Source: Sphingobium sp.
GTDB lineage: Bacteria; Pseudomonadota; Alphaproteobacteria; Sphingomonadales; Sphingomonadaceae
Reading direction: 5' to 3'
Assembly (NCBI GenBank): GCA_020446425.1
Contig: JAGRES010000003.1
Span: forward strand, 62,001-126,000
Length of the DNA stretch: 64,000 bases
The position numbers were made by a program, and so were the translations under genes. The notes under the pieces are model-generated. The model did not search any database. It saw only the letters and a list, made by a program, of their open reading frames with translations, and was not told where the DNA came from. Shown here piece by piece: positions 8,253-17,627 of the stretch (its first letter is position 1; each line of letters begins with the position of its first letter).

Positions 8253-9215
8253 ATGAAATTGTCTCATTTTCGAGACGTGCTTGCCGTCGTGGAAGCCGGC
8301 GGCCTTCGTGCAGCAGGCCGCCAACTCGGAATCGCCCAGCCCGTCATCACGCGCAGCATCAAGGAGCTTGAGAGGGAGCTGGGAGTCACGATTTTCGAAC
8401 GCCATGCCAAAGGCGTGAGATTGACGGAAATGGGCAAAAAATTTGTTCACCGGGTAGAGGCATTTCAGCATCAACTCAGGCTTGCCCGCGAAGAGATCGA
8501 GCAACTCAAGGGTGAGTATACCGGGTCAGTTTCAGTGGCCCTGTCCACCGCCACATGCATGAGCTTGCTTCCGCAGGCGCTCAAAACTTTTACAACACGC
8601 TATCCCGATGTCGTCGTCAAAATATCGGAAAGCCTGTTCCAACCGATAGAAAATGACCTCATCAACGGTAAGTTCGATTTCTGGGTCGGTCCTCTCGACC
8701 AGTCCAGTGCCTCGACCCAGTTCGCTGTCGAAACCCTGTTCGAAAATGATCGGCGTGTCGTCGCGCGCAAAGGACATCCGCTCGCCTCGGCGCGCAGCCT
8801 TTCTGAACTGGTTGACGCAAGCTGGGTGAGGCCAACACTGTCGACCCGGAATACCGAAGGCGATTTCTACGGCATGTTCGAGCGTGCGGGGCTCAAGCCC
8901 CCCAAGATCACGGTCCATGGCCGTTCCTCGCTGGTTACTGTCATCGCTGTCGCCAATACCGACTTGCTTACGATATTGCCGCAACAATGGCTCGATTTTG
9001 AACCGGTTGCGAATCTGCTCCATACATTCGATCTGATCGACCCAATGAATGCGGCCCCGATGTGCATCGTCCGCCACCAAGGGTTGCCTCTAACACCCGC
9101 CGCCGACCATTTCTGCGACCTCATCAGGAAGGCGGCGCATAATTACGCATTCGCAAAACAGGCGGAACAGACCAAATTAGCAGAAGCGTTAAAAGGAGTG
9201 AGAGGCAAAAGCTGA
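8253..9215 (+). CDS. LysR-type transcriptional regulator
   Basis: A 320-residue LysR protein. The winged helix-turn-helix fills residues 1-60 (FRDVLAVVEAGGLRAAGRQL then PVITRSIKELERELGVTIFE) and the periplasmic-binding-protein-like effector domain residues 90-300. An ATG with the good ribosome site AGGAGAAGG at 8 bp fixes the start. It is followed on the same strand, after 178 bp, by an aromatic-acid-type MFS transporter, and it may activate that gene. The effector is probably an aromatic acid, but the sequence does not show which. Confidence 0.9.
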   Translation: MKLSHFRDVLAVVEAGGLRAAGRQLGIAQPVITRSIKELERELGVTIFERHAKGVRLTEMGKKFVHRVEAFQHQLRLAREEIEQLKGEYTGSVSVALSTATCMSLLPQALKTFTTRYPDVVVKISESLFQPIENDLINGKFDFWVGPLDQSSASTQFAVETLFENDRRVVARKGHPLASARSLSELVDASWVRPTLSTRNTEGDFYGMFERAGLKPPKITVHGRSSLVTVIAVANTDLLTILPQQWLDFEPVANLLHTFDLIDPMNAAPMCIVRHQGLPLTPAADHFCDLIRKAAHNYAFAKQAEQTKLAEALKGVRGKS

Positions 9216-9393
9216 ATGGGGAACTGGCGATCATTCAGCTATCACTGATAATGATAATGGTATCGGCTGCTGACAAACTGCATCTGATGGTATTTCAGAC
9301 GCGCGATACAGTAGAATGAAAAGCCGGCAGCCTCAGGTTGAATCGGCCCGATGCACGAACAAATTCGTGCCGGAGAGTATCTGAGAGGATCCA

Positions 9394-10692
9394 GTGGCCG
9401 TGAACGACGTGCAAAAAATGCTCGACGAAATTCCAATGAGCAAAAACCAGACGGTCGCAGTAATCATCATCGGCCTCTTGTCCGCTCTGGATGGCTATGA
9501 TGTTCTGGCCATGACGTTCGCGGCGCCAGGTGTCGGCACCGAATTCGGGATAGGCAAAGCTGCTCTGGGTATAGCTCTCTCCAGCGGGCTGGCCGGGATG
9601 GCGCTGGGTTCCTTCTTCATGGCACCGCTAGGCGATCGCTTCGGAAAACGCGCCATCGTTCTAGCCAGCCTGGTTTTTATGGGCGTGGGAATGCTGATGT
9701 CAGCCTTTGTGACGTCGGTTATCGAATTGTCCGCATGGCGAATCTTCACCGGCATCGGCATCGGCGCCCTTGTTCCGGTGATCGCTCCGCTGGCGGCGGA
9801 GTTCTCCAATGCACGGCGCCGGCGACTGGCAATGGCGGTGATGTCGTTTGGCTATCCAGTCGGCGGAACGATTGGCGGATTTGCCGCTGCCGCATTACTG
9901 CAATATTATTCCTGGCATTCGGTGTTTTTGCTGGGCGCGGCAATGTCGGCCCTGTTGCTGCTCGCTGCTCTGGCCTGGCTGCCCGAACCGCCCGCGTTCC
10001 TGATTGCAAAACAGCCCGCAAATGCCTTGGAGAGACTTAATACGTATCTGCGGCGCTGCGGGGTCAATCCAGTTTCTACGCTCCCGGACGTTGAACGGTC
10101 TGAGACTGGAAAAACCTCTTACCGCCAGATTTTTGCAGATGGTCATTGGCGCAGCACGCTTCTGATAACAGCCGTGAATTTGCTCTTCATTCTATCCGTC
10201 TATTATATCCTCAGCTGGATGCCTCAGCTCGTTGCCGATCTTGGCCATACGGCATCGTTCGCCACATTGACATCCGCGCTCGCCTGTTCCGCCGGCGTGG
10301 CCGCCTGCATCGCATTTGGCCTGTTCGGTACAGGCATTCCCCTTCGCTGGCTCGCCGCAACGCAAATGATCGGCTTGGCCGTGGCGATAGTGGCATTTGG
10401 CCTGGCGTCACAGGGCACAGTTGTTCTGCTGCTGATGGCCGCCGCGGTTGGCATATTCCTCTACAGCGGGATACTTGGCCTCTATTCGGCTATCGTCGAA
10501 AGCTTCAGCCCTCGCTTCCGGTCGACGGGGGTTGGCTTCGTTATGGGATGCGGCCGTGTTGGCGGCGCAATCACACCGGCACTGGCGGGCTGGCTGTTCG
10601 AAATCGGCATGAGCAGGGATATTGTGTCCATCATCATGTCGCTCGGCGCATTGGCTGCAGGCATCCTCATGATATCGTGGCGGCAGCAATAA
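9394..10692 (+). CDS. MFS transporter, aromatic acid:H+ symporter (AAHS) type
   Basis: A 432-residue inner-membrane transporter with 12 predicted membrane segments. Family hallmarks are DGYDVLAMTFAAP in the first segment, with the aspartates typical of PcaK/VanK-like symporters, and the loop motif GDRFGKR between segments 2 and 3, with a second conserved RRRRLAM-type loop. It begins with GTG at 9394 behind GAGAGGAT. It should import a benzoate- or hydroxybenzoate-type acid with protons. Placed between LysR and the C1/O-demethylase genes, it is a candidate importer for methoxylated aromatic acids such as vanillate or syringate. Confidence 0.88.
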   Translation: MAVNDVQKMLDEIPMSKNQTVAVIIIGLLSALDGYDVLAMTFAAPGVGTEFGIGKAALGIALSSGLAGMALGSFFMAPLGDRFGKRAIVLASLVFMGVGMLMSAFVTSVIELSAWRIFTGIGIGALVPVIAPLAAEFSNARRRRLAMAVMSFGYPVGGTIGGFAAAALLQYYSWHSVFLLGAAMSALLLLAALAWLPEPPAFLIAKQPANALERLNTYLRRCGVNPVSTLPDVERSETGKTSYRQIFADGHWRSTLLITAVNLLFILSVYYILSWMPQLVADLGHTASFATLTSALACSAGVAACIAFGLFGTGIPLRWLAATQMIGLAVAIVAFGLASQGTVVLLLMAAAVGIFLYSGILGLYSAIVESFSPRFRSTGVGFVMGCGRVGGAITPALAGWLFEIGMSRDIVSIIMSLGALAAGILMISWRQQ

Positions 10693-10789
10693 TTCGTTGG
10701 AGCGCTGGCGTCGGCAAACGACGCGGGATGTTGAACGCAAGGGTTCCGGAACGCGATTGCAACGCGGTTTACGGGCTAGGGTCAAGACC

Positions 10790-11185
10790 CTAATGACGTG
10801 TCAGCACAATCCTGGTAGCCGCCAATCCATTGGGTAAGGCGCCGATTTTTTCCACCTGCACTTCTGCCTCCCGGACAGAGGAAGTCCGCAAGCAGGTTTC
10901 GGCGAGCCTTCTGGCAAACGTCTCAATCAGGCTGATCCGCTGCCCCGCCAGATCCGTTGCGTAAGAAAGCACCAGATTATAGTCGATGGTCTGCCCCAGT
11001 TCATCTTCAGACAGAGGGTCGATACGCAGGCGCACATGGACGTTCAGCGCCTGCGGCCGGCCTCTCTCATGCGCATGAACCCCGATGTCCGCTGCAATCC
11101 GAATGTCACGCACGAGAACTTCCTGTAAACAGGCGGCGCCCTCTTGGCACTGAGCCGAAGCCATTGGGTCCACAGTCTCGGCCAT
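10790..11185 (-). CDS. folB: Dihydroneopterin aldolase (FolB-like)
   Basis: A 131-residue FolB-family protein. The pattern LVRDIRIAADIGVHAHERGRPQ, then a YNLVLSYATDLAG segment, ISLIETFARRLAETCL and a late QVEKIGALPNGL matches dihydroneopterin aldolase/epimerase, including the conserved glutamate before the third helix and the lysine in VEKIGAL. The reaction makes 6-hydroxymethyl-dihydropterin for folate synthesis. Its ribosome site AGGA overlaps the purU stop codon, so the two are co-translated. A folate-biosynthesis gene in a C1-catabolic operon suggests that it boosts the tetrahydrofolate pool for O-demethylation. Confidence 0.88.
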   Translation of the reverse strand: MAETVDPMASAQCQEGAACLQEVLVRDIRIAADIGVHAHERGRPQALNVHVRLRIDPLSEDELGQTIDYNLVLSYATDLAGQRISLIETFARRLAETCLRTSSVREAEVQVEKIGALPNGLAATRIVLTRH

Positions 11186-11194
11186 TGCTCGGTC

Positions 11195-12046
11195 CTATTT
11201 ACCGAAGACGACCGTCTTCGACCCGTTGAGCAATACCCTGTCCTCAAGATGATACTGAACTGCTCTGGCGAGCACCCGCCGCTCGATATCCCGGCCTTTG
11301 CGGACCAGATCTTCGGGCGAGTCCGCATGCGTAATTGCCTCGACATCCTGATGAATGATCGGACCTTCATCGAGATCTGCTGTTACATAATGAGCAGTGG
11401 CGCCAATCATTTTTACGCCGCGCGCATATGCCTGATGATAGGGCTTTGCGCCTTTGAAGCCTGGCAGGAAGCTATGATGGATGTTGATGCATCGGCCCGA
11501 AAGAAAAGCGGCCAGATCATCCGACAAGATTTGCATGTACCGCGCAAGAATGACGAGATCCGCCTTGGTGTCGGTTACGATCTTCTTGATCTCTGCCTCC
11601 TGCTGAGGCTTGGTTTCCGGGGTGATCGGCAAATGATAGAAGGGAATATTCAGCGTACCGACCACACCCAGCCGTTCATGCGGATGGTTGGACGCGATAC
11701 CCACCACGTCCATCGGCATCTCGCCAATCCGTTCACGATAAAGCAGATCGCCAAGGCAATGGCCCGATTGCGACACGAGTATCAGCACGCGACGCTTTTC
11801 GTCGCTGCGGCGCATTTGCCAATCTATTGGATCGGATTTTGCCAGCTGATCAAAGCCGCTACGCAACTCTGCCTCCTTATCCACATCCGTATCGAAACGA
11901 ATGCGCATGAAGAAGCGACCGGTCTCCAAATCATCGAATTGCGCAGCTTCAAGGATGTTGCCGCCGTGTCCGGCGATCAGCCCGGCAACATCGGCAACCA
12001 GTCCGGCGCGATCCTTGCAGGCGAGAGTAACGATATATCCGCTCAT
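11195..12046 (-). CDS. purU: Formyltetrahydrofolate deformylase
   Basis: A 283-residue PurU. An N-terminal ACT domain (residues 1-80, [20 protein letters not shown]) is followed by the formyltransferase-fold hydrolase domain with SNHP, the catalytic-loop motif [21 protein letters not shown] and a late [11 protein letters not shown] segment. It releases formate from 10-formyl-tetrahydrofolate in the cytoplasm. An ATG 12 bp upstream is possible, but the start at 12046 has GGAG at 6 bp. It follows metF by 28 bp. In sphingomonads, purU with metF and ligM is the known route that disposes of methyl groups removed from lignin aromatics. Confidence 0.95.
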   Translation of the reverse strand: MSGYIVTLACKDRAGLVADVAGLIAGHGGNILEAAQFDDLETGRFFMRIRFDTDVDKEAELRSGFDQLAKSDPIDWQMRRSDEKRRVLILVSQSGHCLGDLLYRERIGEMPMDVVGIASNHPHERLGVVGTLNIPFYHLPITPETKPQQEAEIKKIVTDTKADLVILARYMQILSDDLAAFLSGRCINIHHSFLPGFKGAKPYHQAYARGVKMIGATAHYVTADLDEGPIIHQDVEAITHADSPEDLVRKGRDIERRVLARAVQYHLEDRVLLNGSKTVVFGK

Positions 12047-12074
12047 TGGATGCTCCATGAGATGTATAAAATAT

Positions 12075-12932
12075 TTAACATTCGCTCGCCTCTGCGGAGA
12101 AGCTCGCAGCCCATTCCAGAGCCTTGCCAATGCCGCCAAAGGGATAAAGGTGGATCAAGACGTCGCCAAACGCTGGATCTTCTGTTGAACGGGCAAGATC
12201 GACAATAAGCCGGTCCGGCGTAGCCGTGCTGAGCAGTTTGGTAATCGACACACCATATTTGGCCATAACTTTTGCCGAAGCGCCTACCCCGCAGCGTGCA
12301 GCGAAACGAAGTAGAGACTGTATAGTTGCCGGACCAGGAACCCCGACGCGAACCGGAACGCTTACGCCCATATTTCTGATGTTAGTCAACCACTCGATTA
12401 CCGCCTCGGCATCGAAAACGAACTGCGTCATGATTTCGGCCGCCAAACCCTGAGCCTCAAGCGCAGCGAGCTTGTCCTGCATTGCAGTCATGAGTTTTTC
12501 TAACGAAATCTGCGGATGGCCGTCCGGATAGCCGGAAATACCAACCTGACGGATGCCATGATCCAACAATATTCCACTTTGTATGACGGCCAGCGCATCT
12601 TCATATGGCCCCATGGGCTCCGCAGGATCACCCGCCACAACAAACATGCGTTCTGCGCCAGCATCATCGCGCAATCGCTTCATGAAACGCAACAGCTCGT
12701 CCTCCGAACGGAGGCGGCGCGCCGAACAATGAGGCACCGGTTCGAGGCCAAGCTTCCGCACAGCCGCACTCACCTCAGCGACACGGTCAACGGTGTCGCC
12801 CGGCAGGAAAGTCACTGACACCTGAGCACCGGGCTCCATCAAATCCGCAGCAGCAGCAAGCCGATCTGTATCTTTCGTCGTGATTTCGAGGGAATAGCCG
12901 CGCATGAAGCGGCCACTATCGGTCGGAGTCAC
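12075..12932 (-). CDS. metF: Methylenetetrahydrofolate reductase
   Basis: A 285-residue TIM-barrel flavoenzyme of the MetF family, close in layout to the form linked to ligM in Sphingobium SYK-6. Visible features are [12 protein letters not shown] (strand 1), [44 protein letters not shown] and [15 protein letters not shown], with the conserved QF and SGYPDGHP segments. In this context it probably runs in the oxidative direction, turning 5-methyl-tetrahydrofolate from O-demethylation into methylene-tetrahydrofolate. It likely begins with GTG at 12932 behind AAAGGAAGG; an internal ATG at 12905 is the alternative. An intrinsic terminator separates it from the ligM-like gene, so it probably has its own promoter near 12935-13010. 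Confidence 0.92.
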   Translation of the reverse strand: MTPTDSGRFMRGYSLEITTKDTDRLAAAADLMEPGAQVSVTFLPGDTVDRVAEVSAAVRKLGLEPVPHCSARRLRSEDELLRFMKRLRDDAGAERMFVVAGDPAEPMGPYEDALAVIQSGILLDHGIRQVGISGYPDGHPQISLEKLMTAMQDKLAALEAQGLAAEIMTQFVFDAEAVIEWLTNIRNMGVSVPVRVGVPGPATIQSLLRFAARCGVGASAKVMAKYGVSITKLLSTATPDRLIVDLARSTEDPAFGDVLIHLYPFGGIGKALEWAASFSAEASEC

Positions 12933-13011
12933 GGCCTTCCTTTCTTAGTAACTGAAACGCACAGCAAAAGTCGGCGGGAAACCCGCTGAAAATCATTCTC
13001 GAACCATGCCC

Positions 13012-13055
13012 AAAAATATCCGGGAGGGACGGGAGGGAGCATGCCCCTCCCGGAT
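13012..13055 (-). terminator. Intrinsic terminator after the O-demethylase gene
   Basis: ATCCGGGAGGG (13018-13028) pairs with CCCTCCCGGAT (13045-13055): an 11-bp perfect GC-rich stem. In the minus-strand transcript it is followed by a run of five U. It lies 23 bp beyond the O-demethylase stop codon. Confidence 0.85.
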
Positions 13056-13078
13056 GAGACGGACAGTTGCGCTAATGC

Positions 13079-14503
13079 TTAGGCAACTACGTCCTCTTTT
13101 CTGATATGCGCGTTCTTCATTTCCTTCACAGCCGTCGCATAAGGGACCGGAGCGACCGTCGCGCGCACAGCAAGCTGTCGATGCAGCTCGACTTGCGGCT
13201 TGCGCGACCCGCCATCCGGTTCACCCCAAATCACCGTCACTTCGGTGCCCGGCTCCGCGTAAGCGGCATCGACGACAGCGATCGAGAGGAACTTCTGCTC
13301 GTTCACTGTGTAGCCCACAAAGTTGGAAAGCCCGATGAACGTGCCGTCCGGTGTCCGGACTTCATCCGCCTGCTGAAGGCCATAGGACGCCTTCGGCATC
13401 TCCATATATTTATATGGCAGGCCAGGCTCCATCAGCGAGCCGTAGATCTTCAATATGTCTTCATTGTTCCAGACCAGCGTCACCTTCTTGCGGTGGCCAC
13501 CCTCTGCGGCACGCTTTTCGAGAGCCGGGCGTCCAATGAAATCATGATCGAACTTCATCAGCTTGTTCACGCCCAGATCCCAGGGCGTCATGTAATAGTC
13601 TTCGATATTCTGCGAGCGGAAGCTTCCCGCGAACTGCGTCTTGGCTTCCCAGCCATCGGCAGGCAGCCACTTGCGATAGTCGGCAAGCTTGGGATCGGTG
13701 TAGACCGCAGGCGTCGGCAGACCAATCCAGCCAACCTCTCCCAAGGTGCTGAAATAGGTCTTAACACCAGCCAGTTTCAGGCCATATTTCTCGCCAGCAT
13801 CAATCAGAATGTTCCTGATCTTGTCGCGTTCGGAATAAGGGCCGGAGAGTTCCACGCCCTTGTGCCCGGCAACGCTGTGACGCAGGGCAAGCACATCGCT
13901 CCCGGCGATTTTGACCTTTGCAAGGCGGAAGAACGGGATATCCGGTATCTCGCCTTCAATCACGTCACCAAAGAGTTGCTCAGCCAGAGGGCCATCGAGT
14001 TCGTAGCGATAAAAGGTGCGACCCTCAGGGTTTTCGTTGGTCAACAAGTCACGGGTGAGCGTGACATCATAGCCACCGATCTCAGCGTTATATTTCACCC
14101 AGTTTTGCAGATGCATGCCGCTGATCATTTCCATCGTGCCGTCCTCCAGATGCTGAAGAACGCACTCACCGATAACGTATCCGTCATGGTTGCAGGCAAG
14201 ATATTGCTTGGCGCGCAGAGGCGGGAAGTTGGCGAAGCTATTGATGCCCAGGTCGCTCAAGAGACGAACCGCATCTTTACCGCGGATGAAGGTTTCCGGC
14301 ATGTGGTGAGACTGATCGAACATCAGCACACCCTCACGCCATGCCCGCTGCTCATCACGCCAGTTTGAGAATTCCAGAGGCACAGGAGATGTGCCGACCC
14401 TGGCACTTGGGTGCGGCGCCAGCGTATCGTTGTAGAAATGGTCAACCAGATTGGGAACCGAATCGATAAATTCCTGCAGATTCTGGTATTCGGGCTTGCT
14501 CAT
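13079..14503 (-). CDS. ligM: Tetrahydrofolate-dependent aromatic O-demethylase (LigM/DesA family)
   Basis: A 474-residue aminomethyltransferase (GcvT)-fold protein close to LigM (vanillate / 3-O-methylgallate) and DesA (syringate) O-demethylases of Sphingobium SYK-6. Shared features are EFSNWRDEQRAWREGVLMFDQSHHM near residue 50 in pieces, IRGKDAVRLLSDLGINS, GGYDVTL, LRHSVAGHKGVELSGPY, SNIEDYY-like SQNIEDYYMTPWDLG, KFDHDFIGRPALE and KKVTLVWNNEDILKIY. It transfers the methyl of a methoxy-aromatic to tetrahydrofolate in the cytoplasm. The start at 14503 (MSKPEYQNL) has GAGGAG upstream, and the frame before it is not protein-like. LigM, DesA or a relative with another substrate cannot be separated by eye. 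It has its own terminator and stands before metF-purU-folB. Confidence 0.88.
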   Translation of the reverse strand: MSKPEYQNLQEFIDSVPNLVDHFYNDTLAPHPSARVGTSPVPLEFSNWRDEQRAWREGVLMFDQSHHMPETFIRGKDAVRLLSDLGINSFANFPPLRAKQYLACNHDGYVIGECVLQHLEDGTMEMISGMHLQNWVKYNAEIGGYDVTLTRDLLTNENPEGRTFYRYELDGPLAEQLFGDVIEGEIPDIPFFRLAKVKIAGSDVLALRHSVAGHKGVELSGPYSERDKIRNILIDAGEKYGLKLAGVKTYFSTLGEVGWIGLPTPAVYTDPKLADYRKWLPADGWEAKTQFAGSFRSQNIEDYYMTPWDLGVNKLMKFDHDFIGRPALEKRAAEGGHRKKVTLVWNNEDILKIYGSLMEPGLPYKYMEMPKASYGLQQADEVRTPDGTFIGLSNFVGYTVNEQKFLSIAVVDAAYAEPGTEVTVIWGEPDGGSRKPQVELHRQLAVRATVAPVPYATAVKEMKNAHIRKEDVVA

Positions 14504-14754
14504 GGTAATCGTTGCTCCTCTATCCCTAACGTTCTGATTTGCGAAAGAGCTGGAGCCGTAAAGGCGCCGTCGTAAGGCGGACTCAGGAACTTTGCTCCTG
14601 AATGCCCGCTCCAACGGCGACCATCTTGCGGTCTGTACTAGCGCAAAGGTCACGTTTGTATGTGTTGGCTAGCACCGATAGGGGATGTGCACATGACCCC
14701 AAATTGTCTGCACCGATACCTTATATGCTATCGCAATCGACTGTGCGCGGCTTA

Positions 14755-15936
14755 TTAGCCCCAACCGGTCAAGAGGCTCTTGGCAATCGTTTGCTTCATC
14801 ATCTCGATACTACCCTCGGCAAGGTGGGCGATCCGATGCTGGTAATATGTTGTCGGCAAACGGCTTTCCTCTAGCATGCCGATACCGCCCACGATCTGCA
14901 TGGCGCGATCGTAAACCGAACTCGCCATTTTGACGCAATAGGATTTGGCCATCGCCGCCTCCACCCGCGCATCTTCACCTTGGTCAATCTTCCAGCCCGC
15001 CTTGTATGTCAGCAGGCGGCCAATTTCGATTTCAGTCACCATATCAGCCAGCATGAACTGGATATGCTGGCGTTCTGCCAGCGGAGCACCGAACGTGACG
15101 CGTTCCTTGGCGCGCGCGGTTGCGATCTTCAATGCTTTCTGTGCACCGCCTACACAGCCCGCGCCAATGACTGTTCGATTGCGGTTCAGCTGATCCTGCA
15201 CATAACGGAATCCGCTATTTTCCTCTCCCAGAATATTTTTGGCCGGAATTTTCACATTGTTAAAATGCAGGTCGCAAACCCGGCCAAGGAAGGTGCCGGG
15301 CGCTGCTGTCTGCTTGATTTCGCCTACCGTGATCCCTTCGGACGGAAAATCCACCAGGAACGTGCTTATGCCCTTATATCCCATGCCTGGCGAAGTGACG
15401 GCGTAGACCAGAAGATATTCAGGCTTGGTGAAGGGATGAAACGGGTCGGGTGACCAGCGCTTCACCCCATTCAGGACATAATGGTCACCCACTCGTTCTG
15501 CACGCGTCGTGATCGCGGCAACGTCGGAGCCAGCGTCGGGCTCGGAAATACAGATATGATACTGCTCCCGCCCCTCAAGTATCGGGTAAAGATATTTTTC
15601 CCGCATCCATTCCGGTGACTGATAGAGTACGGGATGAGGATCGAGGAAAGCTGACCAGACTACAGTCTGGCCGTACGTCACCCACGAACTCCGCAATTCC
15701 TCAAACAGAATGCATTTGGCGAGCGTGCCCGCTCCTCGTCCACCTGCGTCCGTCGGAATGGCGACACCGCGAAAACCATATTCCGTGAATTTCTCGCGCA
15801 GGCGCGCGACCAGAGCCGGGTCCGCATCATAATCACTAAGCGGCCAGTCCGCCTCGATCGGGTCGCATTCCTCCCGAACGAAGCGCCGCGCGCGCTCACG
15901 AATATCGAGTTGTTCGGGTGATAGGCTGAAATCCAT
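14755..15936 (-). CDS. Acyl-CoA dehydrogenase
   Basis: A 393-residue FAD-dependent acyl-CoA dehydrogenase of normal length. The N-terminal helical domain (1-125) is followed by the flavin-binding strand region with CISEPDAGSDVAAITTRAE, and the C-terminal helical domain with QDQLNRNRTVIGAGCVGGAQKAL and QIVGGIGMLEESRLPTTYYQ. The late AEGSIEM segment carries the glutamate expected to be the catalytic base. It oxidises an acyl-CoA between C2 and C3, passing electrons to ETF. The gene starts 11 bp after the CoA ligase stop, so the ligase product is the probable substrate. The chain is likely branched or ring-linked rather than a plain fatty acid, but that is inference. Confidence 0.92.
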   Translation of the reverse strand: MDFSLSPEQLDIRERARRFVREECDPIEADWPLSDYDADPALVARLREKFTEYGFRGVAIPTDAGGRGAGTLAKCILFEELRSSWVTYGQTVVWSAFLDPHPVLYQSPEWMREKYLYPILEGREQYHICISEPDAGSDVAAITTRAERVGDHYVLNGVKRWSPDPFHPFTKPEYLLVYAVTSPGMGYKGISTFLVDFPSEGITVGEIKQTAAPGTFLGRVCDLHFNNVKIPAKNILGEENSGFRYVQDQLNRNRTVIGAGCVGGAQKALKIATARAKERVTFGAPLAERQHIQFMLADMVTEIEIGRLLTYKAGWKIDQGEDARVEAAMAKSYCVKMASSVYDRAMQIVGGIGMLEESRLPTTYYQHRIAHLAEGSIEMMKQTIAKSLLTGWG

Positions 15937-15947
15937 TGATAGATCCT

Positions 15948-17519
15948 TTATTGGGTGAAAGCGGCAGAGCCGGATTGGGGGGCACTGCTTTCAAGGTACA
16001 TTTTCTTGAGTACATGCTTCTGAAGCTTCCCTGTCTCGAGGCGAGGCAGGTGCGAACAGAAGGCAATCTTGCGTGGGCATTTGATCCCGGAAAGGCGTCC
16101 CCGGCAAAAGCCGATCAGTTCCAATTTCATTTCCTCGGAGGGCAGGAAACCGTCGTTTAACTCGACTGCAGCGACGACTTCTTCACCGAACTCTTCGCTG
16201 GGGGCGCCGAATACTCCGCAATCGCACACTGCAGGATGCTCTTCGAGGGTCTTCTCTATCTCCGCCGGATAGATATTGACGCCGCCTGAGATGATCGTGT
16301 GGGCACGGCGGTCAGTAATATAAAGATAGCCTTCGGCATCGACAAAACCTATGTCTCCCGTAGTGCTCCAGCCTTGGGCATTACGTGACTGCGCAGTCTT
16401 CTCCGGATCTCTCCAATAGGTGAATTTGGGGCCGTCGAAATAGATGTCGCCCTGCTCGCCAGCCGCAACCTCCTTGCCATCTTCACCAATGATATGGACC
16501 TTACCGAGAACCGCGCGTCCAACCGAACCTGGATGGGACTTCCATTCCTGAGGCGATATCAACGTCACGCCATTCTGCTCAGACGCCGCATAATATTCCC
16601 AGATGATGTCACCCCACCAGGCAAGCATTTCCTGTTTCACCGTTACAGGGCACGGCGCCGCAGCATGGATCGCGACCTGCAGTGAGCTGACGTCATAGCT
16701 GTTGCGCACATCGGCAGGCAGCTGCAGCATTCGATAGAACATAGTGGGCACCCACTGGCTGTGAGTGACGCGATGACGCTCGATGAGACGCAGTGCATCT
16801 TCCGCATCAAATTTTCTCATGACTACAACCGTTCCGCCAAGCGCCAGGATGCGCATCACCATGCGGAGCGGAGCGGCGTGGTAGAGCGGTGCCGGTGACA
16901 GATACACCGTCTCCTCGCTCAGGCCGAAGGGCGTCACCCACTGGCGAATTGCCTCGGCTTCTTTGGGGTCTCCGGTCAAGGCCAGACGAATGGCTTTGGG
17001 CCGGCCCGTCGTGCCGGACGAATAGCACATTGGTTTTCCTGGCGGCACATGAGGCAATTCGGCATCGGCGGAAAACTGCGACAGGCGACGCTCAAAGTCT
17101 GCATCCTGATCGCCATTCATGACTATAAATTCCGGAGCATCCAGGACACTGCTGAGAGCATCTATCAGGTTGCCGAAGGACGCATCAATGAACAACAGCT
17201 TCGCCCCGCTGTCAGAGAGAAGATACTTGATCTCCTCAACCTTGAGATGGGAACTCATCGGAACATAGTGGAGCCCGCAACGCACGGCACCCCACACGAT
17301 TTCGAGATACCGCATACAATTAGGCATCATGATCGCAACTGCATCACCTGCCACCAGTCCCGATGCGGTCAAAAGCTGCGTGACCTGACTGGCTCGAGCG
17401 TCAAGTTCGCCATAGGTGATGGCTTGATCGGTACCCGCAATCAGGCAAGCCACTTTGTCAGGGGCTCGTTTGGCAGCGGCACGCAACATAGGCATCAACC
17501 CTCTCCCGCAGCGATCCAT
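15948..17519 (-). CDS. AMP-forming acyl-CoA ligase
   Basis: A 523-residue member of the adenylate-forming family. The phosphate-binding loop is MCYSSGTTGRPKAIRLA near residues 165-180. It also has the A5-type motif EYYAASEQNG, the ATP-ribose motif STTGDIGFVDAEGYLYITDR, the hinge GGVNIYPAEIEKTL and the C-terminal catalytic lysine in RLETGKLQKHVLKK. It activates a carboxylic acid to its CoA thioester. M9 or M11 are possible alternative starts. It is followed by the acyl-CoA dehydrogenase and preceded by an AraC regulator on the same strand, a minimal beta-oxidation entry module. EYYAASEQNG is typical of ligases for bulky fatty or cyclic acids. Confidence 0.9.
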   Translation of the reverse strand: MDRCGRGLMPMLRAAAKRAPDKVACLIAGTDQAITYGELDARASQVTQLLTASGLVAGDAVAIMMPNCMRYLEIVWGAVRCGLHYVPMSSHLKVEEIKYLLSDSGAKLLFIDASFGNLIDALSSVLDAPEFIVMNGDQDADFERRLSQFSADAELPHVPPGKPMCYSSGTTGRPKAIRLALTGDPKEAEAIRQWVTPFGLSEETVYLSPAPLYHAAPLRMVMRILALGGTVVVMRKFDAEDALRLIERHRVTHSQWVPTMFYRMLQLPADVRNSYDVSSLQVAIHAAAPCPVTVKQEMLAWWGDIIWEYYAASEQNGVTLISPQEWKSHPGSVGRAVLGKVHIIGEDGKEVAAGEQGDIYFDGPKFTYWRDPEKTAQSRNAQGWSTTGDIGFVDAEGYLYITDRRAHTIISGGVNIYPAEIEKTLEEHPAVCDCGVFGAPSEEFGEEVVAAVELNDGFLPSEEMKLELIGFCRGRLSGIKCPRKIAFCSHLPRLETGKLQKHVLKKMYLESSAPQSGSAAFTQ

Positions 17520-17627
17520 ACTCTCCGGTCGATCTGCTTCAGAAGATACTAGAATAAGGAAGAGCCCGCAAAAATGACCTTTGCGAGCATTTCCCTTGAC
17601 GCTTTGCGCGCAAGGCGCGCACTGACT

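Noticed and set aside
10777-10792. TAGGGTC-AA-GACCCTA inverted repeat at the MFS/folB convergent junction
   Set aside because: A 2-nt loop cannot form a normal hairpin, there is no U-run, and it overlaps the folB stop codon; not called as a terminator.
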